A stretch of DNA of 37,908 nucleotides, taken from the IMG/VR virus record IMGVR_UViG_3300017917_000591, positions 1-37,908 of that record, one strand, 5' to 3'. A program made the position numbers and the translations under genes. The stretch's first letter is position 1; each line of letters begins with the position of its first letter. Positions 8,798 through 16,985 of this stretch are shown here, piece after piece. The DNA comes from a virus. The notes beneath the pieces are model-generated. The model saw only the letters and a program-made list of their open reading frames with translations, was not told the DNA's origin and made no database searches.

Positions 8798-8805
8798 TAT
8801 TTATT
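8798..8805 (-). promoter_or_regulatory. Late-promoter-like motif before the fibre-like gene
   Basis: On the minus strand the sequence reads AATAAATA, one or two changes from the T4 late -10 element TATAAATA. It lies about 40 nt before the fibre-like start codon. The assignment rests on similarity to the other TAAATA motifs in this block, not on any proof of function. Confidence 0.4.
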
Positions 8806-9376
8806 AAAGATGCGCCCAACGTTCTTTATTGATTTTTGCAATTTCTAGGGTTTTTCGCAAGCCTTTAGGGTCGTACCAAACACAGAACTGAAAACAGTCT
8901 TTACACTCTGCAGGACAGCATTGATAAAGCAAATCGTCGTACTCCAGCTGATAGCCCGTAGTTTTTTCTAGGAATTTACAAAACTTAACAAACTTTTTAT
9001 AGCTGATTTCTGCATTATCGTACTGTACACCTCTAGATATAAACAGCACATCTTTGCCCCACTGATTGTAATTATCTAGTACAAACTTGATATTTGCGCT
9101 GGTAATTTCTAAACCCTGCCCTAAAGTTCTAAAATACGGATTAATGTAAGCTCTATTGCAGATTCTAGAAACATTAGCAGGCCAACGACCGTTATTGTAT
9201 ATTCCATGGAACGCAGCTGGTTTTCCGTCTCTTACGTTAACAATCATATGTTCATAGTCTGTTAACTCAATGGACTGGTAATTTTTCCAGAGATTATGAG
9301 TTTTATCTTCTCGTGCAATATTATAAATTTCTTGCCATTCAGATGTTGACTCATTTATTACGCTGTATTGATCCAT
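8804..9376 (-). CDS. Possible GNAT-like protein with C-terminal cysteine cluster
   Basis: This 190-residue protein of uncertain function contains DGKPAAFHGIYNN followed by ICNRAYINPYFR, which resembles the central strands of GNAT N-acyltransferases. Near the C-terminus is CCPAECKDCFQFC, a dense cysteine cluster that could bind zinc or Fe-S. The ATG at 9376 is preferred over an upstream in-frame TTG because it is an ATG and limits the overlap with the preceding radical SAM gene to 26 nt. It follows that gene on the same strand, so the two are probably cotranscribed. The GNAT idea is weak; the cysteine cluster is what the sequence shows directly. Confidence 0.6.
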   Translation of the reverse strand: MDQYSVINESTSEWQEIYNIAREDKTHNLWKNYQSIELTDYEHMIVNVRDGKPAAFHGIYNNGRWPANVSRICNRAYINPYFRTLGQGLEITSANIKFVLDNYNQWGKDVLFISRGVQYDNAEISYKKFVKFCKFLEKTTGYQLEYDDLLYQCCPAECKDCFQFCVWYDPKGLRKTLEIAKINKERWAHL

Positions 9377-10811
9377 AAATTTTCTTTTTATAATCTGTGA
9401 CAAGCTCAATTAATCGCTGTTGCCCACGAGCCATAATTTCTGGTGGAACAGATTTAGCTCTAAGTTTTTGCAGTTCATTAATTGGCAATACTCCTAAAGA
9501 TGCAACTGCAAATAAAAACCAAGAATGCAAATAGTTATTAGTTGCATTGTTATATTTCATGGCTATCTCATTTGCTTGATTAAAATTTGTAAATTCATTT
9601 TCCCAGTAATTACTTTCTCCAGTTATTTTATAACCATACTTTTCATAATTCTGGTCAATATCACTTTTATAGCGAGCCTTGTGTCGTATAAACAAGGGCA
9701 AGTATAACGAGTTAATATCGTGAGCTTGATTCCATTCAAACGTTTTTTCTACACTTTTTAAGTCCTCGTAAGGTAACCCTAGTATAAACGAACATATAAA
9801 ATTGATGTCTTCTTTAAAATGATCTTGTCTCAACTCTAGAAGAAAGTCTTTAACTTTATCACTTGCCATGCCCTTACCTATTGCTTTTGCTGTCTTAGGG
9901 TTGTAGCTTTCAATTCCAAAAAATGCACTTTTAAGACCTAGCTCTTTTACCAACTGTATTTGTTCTCGATGAGCATATAATAAATCCAAACGCATATATG
10001 TGGTAAAGTTTATTTTAAAAGGTAAATCTGTAATAGCTTTGTGCAACTGTTCTAATTTGAACATACTATCGTTGAATGTGTCGTCTGCAAATGTATAATT
10101 TACAGTTCCAAAGTTTTCATAGTTGTAGATTAATTCGTCTTTTAATATGCTGACATCTCTAAGATAATCGAGTTTGTTTTTACCAGTTAATTGAAAGTTA
10201 CAAAATTTACATTTAAAAATACAACCTCTGCTTATCTCTATTGGAAGTGTTTCTCCTGGCATAATGAAATCGTTAGGTAACCATTTGTGTGTTAAGTGTT
10301 CAACATTTACAGGGTGTTCTTCTCCTTCTATAAATGACATACCTAACTTTTTTGGCCAGAGTCTGTGATTGTTTTCTATGTACTCGATGATTGAAGTATC
10401 GCTGTAACTATGGAATACAGCATCAAAGAAAGGATACTGTTCATAATAACCAGAGTTCGCACCACCTAAAAGAAATTTAATATTTGGAAATTCTTGTTTT
10501 AACTTTTTAATAGTATTAACAATGTTGTCAGGTAGCCCAATTTCAAAATTTTTATCTAACCAAGAATCAGAGGTGCCGTTTAAATTTTGTCTTTGATAAA
10601 AAGTTGAACTCACTCCTATGAATTTTGTCTCAGGTCCAATAAATCCTTTTACAGCATGATACAACTCTTCTCCAAAGAAGTAATCAGTGTAGTCGATTAC
10701 TTGCACAGTTCTTCCTGTTTGCCTGACAGCATGGGCAACAGCATACGCACCAATAGCCCTAGTAAGCATGGCGGACATTGTTACTCCTGTGAGTATAATC
10801 ATATTATACAT
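9351..10811 (-). CDS. Radical SAM protein F with N-terminal B12-binding-like domain
   Basis: This 486-residue protein has an N-terminal Rossmann-like region of about 180 residues (TGVTMSAMLTRAIGAY, TVQVIDYTDYF, FLLGGANSGYY) like the cobalamin-binding domain of class B radical SAM proteins. The core motif RGCIFKCKFCNF has cysteines at about 197, 201 and 204. No DxHxxG motif is visible, so any cobalamin would bind base-off without the usual histidine, or the domain may not bind B12. It is a clear paralog of the protein at 16986. The gene starts 8 nt inside the preceding oxygenase-like gene; an ATG three codons later is an equal alternative and matches that paralog better. Confidence 0.85.
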   Translation of the reverse strand: MYNMIILTGVTMSAMLTRAIGAYAVAHAVRQTGRTVQVIDYTDYFFGEELYHAVKGFIGPETKFIGVSSTFYQRQNLNGTSDSWLDKNFEIGLPDNIVNTIKKLKQEFPNIKFLLGGANSGYYEQYPFFDAVFHSYSDTSIIEYIENNHRLWPKKLGMSFIEGEEHPVNVEHLTHKWLPNDFIMPGETLPIEISRGCIFKCKFCNFQLTGKNKLDYLRDVSILKDELIYNYENFGTVNYTFADDTFNDSMFKLEQLHKAITDLPFKINFTTYMRLDLLYAHREQIQLVKELGLKSAFFGIESYNPKTAKAIGKGMASDKVKDFLLELRQDHFKEDINFICSFILGLPYEDLKSVEKTFEWNQAHDINSLYLPLFIRHKARYKSDIDQNYEKYGYKITGESNYWENEFTNFNQANEIAMKYNNATNNYLHSWFLFAVASLGVLPINELQKLRAKSVPPEIMARGQQRLIELVTDYKKKIYGSIQRNK

Positions 10812-11376
10812 TATTTTGCTCCGTTATTACTAAATGTATTCTTGGCTCCCATCCACCATTGTAAACAAAATGTGTTTGTGTTGTGTCTACTTTGTAAAAA
10901 TGACCATCAGCTGGTATATGATAGCAGTTTGCTACTGTAGGTTCTTCTCCAGTGTAGTGACCAAATAGTGCGTGTGGGTTTGTTTCTAGAACATAGTGAT
11001 ACCGTTTCTCATTATCAGAATGTATACTTAATCCAGACTTTGGCATTAACCTCATATAACGTATTCTACCAAATTTTATATTTTCAAAAGTCGCAAGTTT
11101 TTCCAGGATAGATTTAGTGTAGGAAGGCAAGTGCGGATTATATTCAGTGAAGTCGGATTCTTTGGCCAGCACTTCGCCAGTTAACCTGTCTACTAAACTA
11201 CCTTGCCCGTCAGTCCATACATCGTCGGCATTTGGTCTATGTGTGATTCCTAGCTGATTTCCAGGAGTTTTTTTAAAAACATGTTCTGGCCAAGGACGAA
11301 CACTTAGTAGATATTGTAAGTCTGCAGACATTTTTTCCTTGTCAGCTGTAAAATTTAATTTTGTTATAAAGCTCAT
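10804..11376 (-). CDS. Aspartyl/asparaginyl beta-hydroxylase-like oxygenase
   Basis: This 190-residue protein looks like a cupin-fold 2-oxoglutarate/Fe(II) oxygenase of the aspartyl/asparaginyl beta-hydroxylase type. Candidate metal ligands are H119 and D121 in LSIHSDNEKRYHYVL and H169 in THFVYNGG, with R179 (PRIHLV) as the likely 2-oxoglutarate contact. Such enzymes hydroxylate peptides or free amino acids. It lies between two radical SAM genes and overlaps both neighbours by 4-8 nt, so it is part of the minus-strand operon running from 13371 down to about 8804. The substrate is unknown. Confidence 0.75.
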   Translation of the reverse strand: MSFITKLNFTADKEKMSADLQYLLSVRPWPEHVFKKTPGNQLGITHRPNADDVWTDGQGSLVDRLTGEVLAKESDFTEYNPHLPSYTKSILEKLATFENIKFGRIRYMRLMPKSGLSIHSDNEKRYHYVLETNPHALFGHYTGEEPTVANCYHIPADGHFYKVDTTQTHFVYNGGWEPRIHLVITEQNNV

Positions 11377-12536
11377 ATCTTAATTGGAATAACTTTTTTA
11401 ATTGTTCCTGGTTGTTGGTCTTTATCTAGTGTCCAGTCAAACTCTTTAATAGATACTGGCCCTTGCCAGTTATCTTTCCAGTAGTTAAATTCACTGCCAG
11501 TCATGGGCCTGTATCTATAACGTTCAGGTATACTGTCTAGCATAGGCATGTCCATATTGATAAAGGCGTCTCTTGTAATAACTTGATGTACAAAATTGCT
11601 TATAGGTCCATCATAGAACTGACACCAGGGACCTGTAGCAAGTTCTTCTAAATCTATATTTGTAACATCGGGCCATTGTATCAACCGAAGTATAATACCG
11701 TTCCAGTCTAACATAACATGATAGGGATTGTCGTCGCCTGAATATGGCCTAACATCTTCTCCAATTAGCTCTTTAATTTTTTTAACCAGTATGCTTAGAT
11801 AGCTTCTCTGTTTATCGTTGCTACGTCCTATGAAACTCCCACAACGTATCCTAAAGTGTGTGATTTGTTTGTTGGCTAGACTTTTAATTTCATTTAATAT
11901 AAAAGGAAGATGATCATAGCTTTCTATAGTGTAGCCTACATAACCAATATCATACCCAACATCCAACATGTTTTGTAAACCACGCAACTGTTTCTTGTGT
12001 ACAGTTTCTCCCTGGTAACTAGGATGGTTAAGTCCCAAGCACATGGTTTTTAATCCTGCATCAAAAACATTTTGTGTAAATTCTTTGTCGGCAAATCTAA
12101 CACCGTTAGACAACAGTTCAATCTGTTTGAATCCAAGACTATTGATAGCTCTACAGAATTCTGTAAAGTCTGGTCTTAGTGTAGGTTCTGCGCCTGCTAT
12201 CATCGGTTTACAGTCTTTAGGAAACTGTTCTAACTGCACTACCAGTTGATCAATAGGCTTGTCCTGTATTTTGTTATCAGGAAGGTGATAACAATGCGGG
12301 CAGCTTAACTGGCAACGATCAGATGCTTCAAACAGTACTTGATCAAAATGTTCAACGTCTCTGTCGTGTTGTAAACTGTAATAGAACTCTGTGTCTACTT
12401 CTACAGTACTGATCATCTCCCCGTGCTCCTCACAGCGTTTGGCCATGAGTATTTTTCCGTCGTCTTCATAAACAACGGCTGGTATGTGTCTATAGCATTT
12501 ATCGCATAGACTGACTGTTTTATGAATGAATAACAT
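11373..12536 (-). CDS. Radical SAM protein G, tetraether-synthase-like
   Basis: This 387-residue radical SAM protein has CQLSCPHC at residues 75-82 and GAEPT at 115-119, a G-to-A variant of GGEPT. The N-terminus, CDKC at 11-14 then KRCEEHG at 34-39, forms a metal-binding motif characteristic of the family that includes the archaeal tetraether lipid synthase Tes, where it precedes the radical SAM core. The protein is shorter than Tes, and I do not infer a lipid substrate from the motif alone. It starts 17 nt inside the QueC-like gene and overlaps the downstream hydroxylase-like gene by 4 nt. Of the eight radical SAM genes here it is the most distinct in family. Confidence 0.85.
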   Translation of the reverse strand: MLFIHKTVSLCDKCYRHIPAVVYEDDGKILMAKRCEEHGEMISTVEVDTEFYYSLQHDRDVEHFDQVLFEASDRCQLSCPHCYHLPDNKIQDKPIDQLVVQLEQFPKDCKPMIAGAEPTLRPDFTEFCRAINSLGFKQIELLSNGVRFADKEFTQNVFDAGLKTMCLGLNHPSYQGETVHKKQLRGLQNMLDVGYDIGYVGYTIESYDHLPFILNEIKSLANKQITHFRIRCGSFIGRSNDKQRSYLSILVKKIKELIGEDVRPYSGDDNPYHVMLDWNGIILRLIQWPDVTNIDLEELATGPWCQFYDGPISNFVHQVITRDAFINMDMPMLDSIPERYRYRPMTGSEFNYWKDNWQGPVSIKEFDWTLDKDQQPGTIKKVIPIKI

Positions 12537-13371
12537 TTTCTAATTCTATCCTACGATGCTTGATTACATCTGTTTCGTATTCTGTTTGATCTTCTACATC
12601 GCCTAAAATTTTAAATGCATCCCATCTTTGCTGACAATTAAAACATTTTCCACAATGTTTTCCAACACGAGTTAAACTGTCTTGTATACAAGAGCTAGTT
12701 CCATATAATATATCCAGTATTCCTAGTTGTCTATAAAAATCTACTACTTCGCTCTTATTGATATTTTCAAAAGGGCTTTTAATAAAACTTGAAGATCCTC
12801 GCAATAACGGATACACTTCTGCCGGAATATCAATGTCCAGTAGATGATTAGTGTAAACGTCAGTGGGCAAGTGAAATTCTTCTATAGTTGATTTAAACTT
12901 TTCTGGGTTACTAGACGCAATTCTTTTTACTTCTTCGATAGTCATTCCTGGCTGTTTGAATTCTTCTACTTCAAAGAATAATTTTGTAAAACCAAACATA
13001 ACAAAATCCACCGAGTATGTTTCTTTTAAATTTAGCATTTTATCTTCGATGGATTGTTTTCTGTTTGTCACGTGAGCTGTATAATCAAAATTCAAGTATG
13101 TGGGTGTTATGTTTAATAGTTTTGCTGCTCTTGAAATATTAGTGTTTATGTGTGTATTCTTGTCTACATCGTTACAACTAAAAATATCATCAGAGTAAAA
13201 AAACAAAACATTTTCTTTCCCATAAATTTTGTCAGCTAGATAACTTATGAGACAAGACTCCATTCCTCCGGATAAAAATACTCCCATTTTTCGATTAGGG
13301 GAGAGTTTTGGAAAATGGACGTCCAATACAAAATTAACATTGTTTGGTTTTAGAGTGTACACGGGTTTCAT
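12520..13371 (-). CDS. QueC-like PP-loop ATPase
   Basis: This 283-residue protein has the N-type ATP pyrophosphatase signature as SGGMES (residues 34-39), where the usual SGGxDS aspartate is glutamate. The C-terminus has C228 and then CGKCFNC (240-246) followed by QQR, which matches the four-cysteine zinc site of 7-cyano-7-deazaguanine synthase QueC. QueC makes preQ0 from carboxydeazaguanine, and relatives also amidate other carboxylates. The length exceeds usual QueC by about 50 residues, and no QueD, QueE or FolE partner is in the window. It is the first gene of the minus-strand operon, divergent from the methyltransferase at 13439. A role in amide or nitrile formation on the pathway's substrate is as likely as nucleoside synthesis. 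Confidence 0.72.
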   Translation of the reverse strand: MKPVYTLKPNNVNFVLDVHFPKLSPNRKMGVFLSGGMESCLISYLADKIYGKENVLFFYSDDIFSCNDVDKNTHINTNISRAAKLLNITPTYLNFDYTAHVTNRKQSIEDKMLNLKETYSVDFVMFGFTKLFFEVEEFKQPGMTIEEVKRIASSNPEKFKSTIEEFHLPTDVYTNHLLDIDIPAEVYPLLRGSSSFIKSPFENINKSEVVDFYRQLGILDILYGTSSCIQDSLTRVGKHCGKCFNCQQRWDAFKILGDVEDQTEYETDVIKHRRIELENVIHS

Positions 13372-13398
13372 AATGTATATATCTGCATTTAACTGCCT

Positions 13399-13406
13399 AC
13401 TAAATA
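13399..13406 (+). promoter_or_regulatory. Late-promoter-like motif ACTAAATA
   Basis: The plus-strand octamer ACTAAATA lies 33 nt before the start at 13439, in the short divergent gap. The same octamer occurs 27 nt before the gene at 16986, and GATAAATA 31 nt before the gene at 19361. The constant distance and shared TAAATA core suggest a phage late promoter -10 element. Confidence 0.45.
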
Positions 13407-13438
13407 GATCATGAACCTCACATAGGGACTAAAACACC

Positions 13439-14068
13439 ATGGAACGAATTACAGAACCTGAATTAATGACAGATCCTGATCAGGCAATATCCTATCACGA
13501 GAATGATAGAAACCAAATTAAACATTTATTTAAAGTAGCCTATCAAGCAGCTAAAAAACAAATACCAGAAACACTAGTGGATCTAGGATGCGGCCCGGGG
13601 GATTTAACCTATGAGATTGCTGAAATGTATCCTTCAGCAAACGTTACCGGAATAGACGATAGTGAAGAAATGCTATCCTTGGCCAAGACTCGAGACAATC
13701 TTAAGTTTGTAAAAATGCCTATAACTGAAGTAACTGATCATTACGCTAGGGTCATATCGTCATTAACCTTGCATCATTTTCACGATCCTTTACAATTTTG
13801 GAATTCAATAAAAAGAATAGCACCACGAGATATTTTTATATTAGATTTTATTCGTCCTGAAAGTGAAGAAGATTTACAACGAATAGTTCAACATCGCGGA
13901 TACCTGGAAGGAAAATTCAAAGAAGATTTTGAAAATAGTCTAAGAGCTTGTTTTACTATAGATGAAATAAAGCAACAATTAGAAGATTGTAATTTAAAAT
14001 TAACAGTTCACGAAGTAGATCAGTTTCACCTTAAGGCAGGAGTTGTTATAATTTCGGGCGTTTTATGA
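13439..14068 (+). CDS. Class I SAM-dependent methyltransferase
   Basis: This 209-residue protein is a textbook small methyltransferase: TLVDLGCGPGDLTYEIA (residues 45-61) is motif I, GIDDSEEML is the acidic loop, and ISSLTLHHFHDP plus IKRIAPRDIFILDF follow. It heads a plus-strand run of five overlapping or closely spaced genes with a dehydrogenase, two cupins and an oxygenase. Its last codons overlap the dehydrogenase start by 4 nt. The acceptor is unknown; together with the dehydrogenase and cupins it suggests tailoring of a small molecule or side chain. Confidence 0.85.
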   Translation: MERITEPELMTDPDQAISYHENDRNQIKHLFKVAYQAAKKQIPETLVDLGCGPGDLTYEIAEMYPSANVTGIDDSEEMLSLAKTRDNLKFVKMPITEVTDHYARVISSLTLHHFHDPLQFWNSIKRIAPRDIFILDFIRPESEEDLQRIVQHRGYLEGKFKEDFENSLRACFTIDEIKQQLEDCNLKLTVHEVDQFHLKAGVVIISGVL

Positions 14069-14628
14069 GAATAGCAATCACTGGACATAGCCAAGGTCTC
14101 GGCAAAGCAATCGCAGATCATTTTCAAAATTTTGGACATACTGTTATAGGTTATAGCAGAACAAATGGGTTTGACATTTCCCAGGAAGATACTAGAAACA
14201 AAATTATTGAAGAATTAAAATCTTGCGATGTTTTTATCAATAATGCATACGCTCCTTTTGCACAAAAAGACCTTTTAGTTAGAGCTATCGATTTATGGAA
14301 AAATGATAACAAAACAATTATCAATATCAATAGTAAATCAACATTAATAGCTGTTTGTCCAGATTACATGAAAGAATATGCTGCTGATAAACAACAGCAA
14401 CAAAAGATAATACGAGATCGAATCTTTAAAGCAAGACCTTATATTATGAATTTTACACCTGGTTTAATTGACACAGCTATGTCTGAAAATTTTAAATCAA
14501 AAAAATTAAATACAAAAAAGTTAGCTGAATTTATATATGTACTGCTAGAATTTAAAGATAGTATAGCAATACAAGATGTGTTAGTAGAAGTTCCTGATTT
14601 AGATTGGAACGACATCGAGAGACTATAA
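14065..14628 (+). CDS. Short-chain dehydrogenase/reductase
   Basis: This 187-residue protein belongs to the SDR family. It has the nucleotide-binding glycine motif TGHSQGLG (residues 6-13), the structural FINNAYAP segment (58-64, equivalent to NNAG), a serine in ININSKS and a candidate catalytic YAADK (Y105-K109). It is shorter than the usual 230-250 residues, so the C-terminal substrate region is reduced. SDR enzymes interconvert alcohols and ketones using NAD(P)H. It is coupled to the methyltransferase before it and to the cupin after it by overlaps of a few nucleotides. The substrate is unknown. Confidence 0.78.
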   Translation: MRIAITGHSQGLGKAIADHFQNFGHTVIGYSRTNGFDISQEDTRNKIIEELKSCDVFINNAYAPFAQKDLLVRAIDLWKNDNKTIININSKSTLIAVCPDYMKEYAADKQQQQKIIRDRIFKARPYIMNFTPGLIDTAMSENFKSKKLNTKKLAEFIYVLLEFKDSIAIQDVLVEVPDLDWNDIERL

Positions 14629-15128
14629 TGTGGAATACACTAGAAGAATTTGTTAAATGGTATGAAGACGAAGGATACCCTATTCGTCCGCCTCAGCATA
14701 ATTCTATTTTTAGAACTAATAATGCCAGTGCATTGGTATTATACAGAGAAGGTCAATTTCAAGTAGAATTATATATTGCCGACGGAGGGCAAGGAACACC
14801 CGAACACGCACATCCAGGTGTTAATAGTGTAATAGTATTTCTAGCAGGACAGGGTAACACTACGATTAATGGTCAAACTATAGCAGATCCTACACCATTT
14901 TTTGATAAAGTAAATAAGGACGGCACAAGTATTCTTTTTAAACAAAAGTTGTTTTTAAACCCCAACGATACACATGGGCTTATAACATATTCGCAAGGAT
15001 TTGCATTCTTAAGTATAGAGCAATGGCCCGAGGGCGTTAGCCCATCTAGTGTAACAGTTCACTGGTCGGGGGAAACCACAGGCAACATACATAACGAAAC
15101 TATACGCAAAACTAAAGAAAATAAATAA
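14628..15128 (+). CDS. Cupin-like protein, first copy
   Basis: This 166-residue protein has one cupin-type motif, GTPEHAHPGVNSV (residues 57-69), whose two histidines could bind a metal, and a later DTHG histidine. The N-terminus (EEFVKWYEDEGYPIRPP) and the segment REGQFQVELYI match the next gene (FADWWMQAGMPIIFP and RHGRFQVEMYLI), so the two are paralogs. I chose the ATG at 14628 because it overlaps the preceding stop as TAATG and gives the shared N-terminus. Single-domain cupins can be isomerases, dioxygenases or ligand sensors; none can be selected here. Confidence 0.75.
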   Translation: MWNTLEEFVKWYEDEGYPIRPPQHNSIFRTNNASALVLYREGQFQVELYIADGGQGTPEHAHPGVNSVIVFLAGQGNTTINGQTIADPTPFFDKVNKDGTSILFKQKLFLNPNDTHGLITYSQGFAFLSIEQWPEGVSPSSVTVHWSGETTGNIHNETIRKTKENK

Positions 15129-15132
15129 TTAT

Positions 15133-15696
15133 ATGAGCGAAACAGTTTTTCATAGACCCGATTTAAACATGTCCTTTTTTCCTTCTATCAATCCTCACAA
15201 GGATTTAGAGATTCCTGAAACTTGGGCAAATGTAAAAGAGTTTGCCGATTGGTGGATGCAAGCAGGAATGCCTATTATATTTCCCAAGAACCCTGAAGTC
15301 TTCTTATCCGATGATGCATCTGCTGTTGCAATTTTTAGGCACGGAAGATTTCAAGTAGAGATGTATCTGATACATCCTCATCCAAAAGTTCCAGAACACG
15401 AACATCCAGATGTTGAGGTCATTAAAATGCGCTTGGGCAATACTAAAACGCCTATCATGAGCGGAGTATTAAAAAATGGCCAAGCACACGGTGCTGGTAT
15501 GCGTATGGAAGCAGAAACACTTGGTTTTCCATTACTTGCGTTTCAGCACTGGTTAACACGTGACCCAACAACTGTTGCGTCTATGTGGAAGGGTACAACC
15601 GTAGGACCGTTACAAGAAGCTCTTATCAAGAGATTTAATCCAGATGCTTATGTTGTGGATGGCTATGCAGATATTACAAGAACGAGTAATGAATGA
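15133..15696 (+). CDS. Cupin-like protein, second copy
   Basis: This 187-residue protein is a paralog of the preceding cupin, sharing the tryptophan-rich N-terminal helix, the GRFQVEMYLI strand and the histidine motif VPEHEHPDVEV (residues 86-96). It carries an extra N-terminal stretch of about 30 residues and lacks the long insert that follows the motif in the first copy. A C-terminal tail (VVDGYADITRTSN) is unique. The start lies 4 nt after the preceding stop, and its own stop overlaps the oxygenase start. A complex between the two cupins is possible but not shown. Confidence 0.75.
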   Translation: MSETVFHRPDLNMSFFPSINPHKDLEIPETWANVKEFADWWMQAGMPIIFPKNPEVFLSDDASAVAIFRHGRFQVEMYLIHPHPKVPEHEHPDVEVIKMRLGNTKTPIMSGVLKNGQAHGAGMRMEAETLGFPLLAFQHWLTRDPTTVASMWKGTTVGPLQEALIKRFNPDAYVVDGYADITRTSNE

Positions 15697-16316
15697 GTAC
15701 GCTGGATCTGTTCGCAGTAAAAATTTATAAAACTCAGTACCCGCAAGTTGACGTTATTCGCGAGCAACTTTTTCCCAAGCTAATAGACCTGTTTGAACAA
15801 ACTAAGAATAATAATGTAGAATCGATGTATAACGGTACATTATGTACTTACAATACCAACGCATTACTTCAAACTTACCCAGAGACACAAGAGCTAATAG
15901 CATTTGCAGAACTTCATGCTAGGCAATATTGGAAACAATTAAAATACTCGCCTTTGCTCGAACCAAAAGTTATTCAAGTATGGGCGAACGAAACACCGCA
16001 CAGTGGTTGGGTAAGAAGTCACTTACACGGATCTATGCCATTAACAGCAGTTTTGTATGTGAGCGCAGAAAAGGGTATGGGTAACTTAGTAATTGAAAAT
16101 CCATTAGACGCAATATTATCATCACAGCCAATGGATTATAAGGAACAAGAATTACTACATCACGAAGTAGAAGTTACTACTGGCGACTTTGTAATGTTTC
16201 CTGGCTGGATTAGACACCATGTTAAACCTAACACGACAAACGAGAAGCGTTTGATAATAGGTATTAACTTTGGGTCTAAAGGAAACTATCTCACAGGTCA
16301 GTGGGTTTCGGCATAA
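15693..16316 (+). CDS. Putative 2OG-Fe(II) oxygenase (TIGR02466/PF13759-like), first copy
   Basis: This 207-residue protein resembles a family of putative 2-oxoglutarate/Fe(II) oxygenases that is frequent in marine phages. Typical features are QVWANETPHSGWVRSHLHG with H110 and H112 as candidate ligands, the strand AVLYVSAEKGMGNLVIENP, then FVMFPGWIRHHVKPN (H175/H176) and a C-terminal arginine (KRLIIGINF) that may bind 2-oxoglutarate. It is the last gene of the plus-strand run and converges with its paralog on the opposite strand, the 3' ends overlapping by 26 nt. The substrate is unknown. Confidence 0.75.
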   Translation: MSTLDLFAVKIYKTQYPQVDVIREQLFPKLIDLFEQTKNNNVESMYNGTLCTYNTNALLQTYPETQELIAFAELHARQYWKQLKYSPLLEPKVIQVWANETPHSGWVRSHLHGSMPLTAVLYVSAEKGMGNLVIENPLDAILSSQPMDYKEQELLHHEVEVTTGDFVMFPGWIRHHVKPNTTNEKRLIIGINFGSKGNYLTGQWVSA

Positions 16317-16941
16317 ACTTTTGCCAACAGCCAATATTAAATCCAAACACATATCTATTTTCTTTAGTTCGGTTACTACGAGTATGATGACGTAACCACC
16401 CAGGAAACATAATTAACTTTCCTGGTTTGACTGTTATTGTTTCAGAATTTAGATAGGGTTTTTCAAGGAAGTCTTTAGGTTGTTTACCAACAACCATCTC
16501 TAAAGGATTTTCTAAATATAAATTCCCCATGTCTGGTTCTGCATTTATGTAAAATGCTCCTGCAAGAGGAACAGGGTTGTGATTATGTGCAGGAGTAAAT
16601 CCACCAGGCGGAATGCAGTTAGCCCATAGTTGCAGTATGTACGGATCTTTTTTTGATGTGAGCTCGCTTTGTTTCCAATATTCTCTTCCGTGAAATTCAA
16701 TAAAATCTACAACTTCTTTTAAATTAGGATCCTTATGTAAATCATGATTGGATCTTATAATCATAGGAGTTCCGTCGCCAAAAATATAATCATTTCCGTA
16801 GGCTGGCGTCTTAAGATCAAATTTAGGAACAATAGCATCTAATATTCTATCTTTAATCATTTCAAAATTTGGATAGTCGGCTTCGTAAATTTTTATAGGA
16901 AAAATATCTCTGCCTTGGCTCGGAGAAAAAATGTCTGACAT
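16291..16941 (-). CDS. Putative 2OG-Fe(II) oxygenase (TIGR02466/PF13759-like), second copy
   Basis: This 216-residue protein is a paralog of the facing gene, with the same order of motifs: LQLWANCIPPGGFTPAHNHN, AFYINAEPDMGNLYLENP, LIMFPGWLRHHTRSN and NRYVFGFNIG. I chose the ATG at 16941 rather than an upstream TTG, because it aligns with the paralog's start and sits 25 nt after a GTTAAATA motif that could be its late promoter. The tail-to-tail arrangement of two paralogs with overlapping 3' ends suggests inverted duplication or independent acquisition, not tandem duplication. The substrate is unknown. Confidence 0.74.
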   Translation of the reverse strand: MSDIFSPSQGRDIFPIKIYEADYPNFEMIKDRILDAIVPKFDLKTPAYGNDYIFGDGTPMIIRSNHDLHKDPNLKEVVDFIEFHGREYWKQSELTSKKDPYILQLWANCIPPGGFTPAHNHNPVPLAGAFYINAEPDMGNLYLENPLEMVVGKQPKDFLEKPYLNSETITVKPGKLIMFPGWLRHHTRSNRTKENRYVFGFNIGCWQKFMPKPTDL

Positions 16942-16951
16942 AAAAGTACTC

Positions 16952-16959
16952 ACTAAATA
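16952..16959 (+). promoter_or_regulatory. Late-promoter-like motif ACTAAATA
   Basis: This ACTAAATA copy lies 27 nt before the start at 16986 and is identical to the octamer before the gene at 13439. On the opposite strand of the same small divergent region, GTTAAATA at 16967-16974 sits at a similar distance from the gene ending at 16291, so both divergent genes may share the late program. Confidence 0.45.
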
Positions 16960-16985
16960 ACTCAACTATTTAACACAGATCAACC

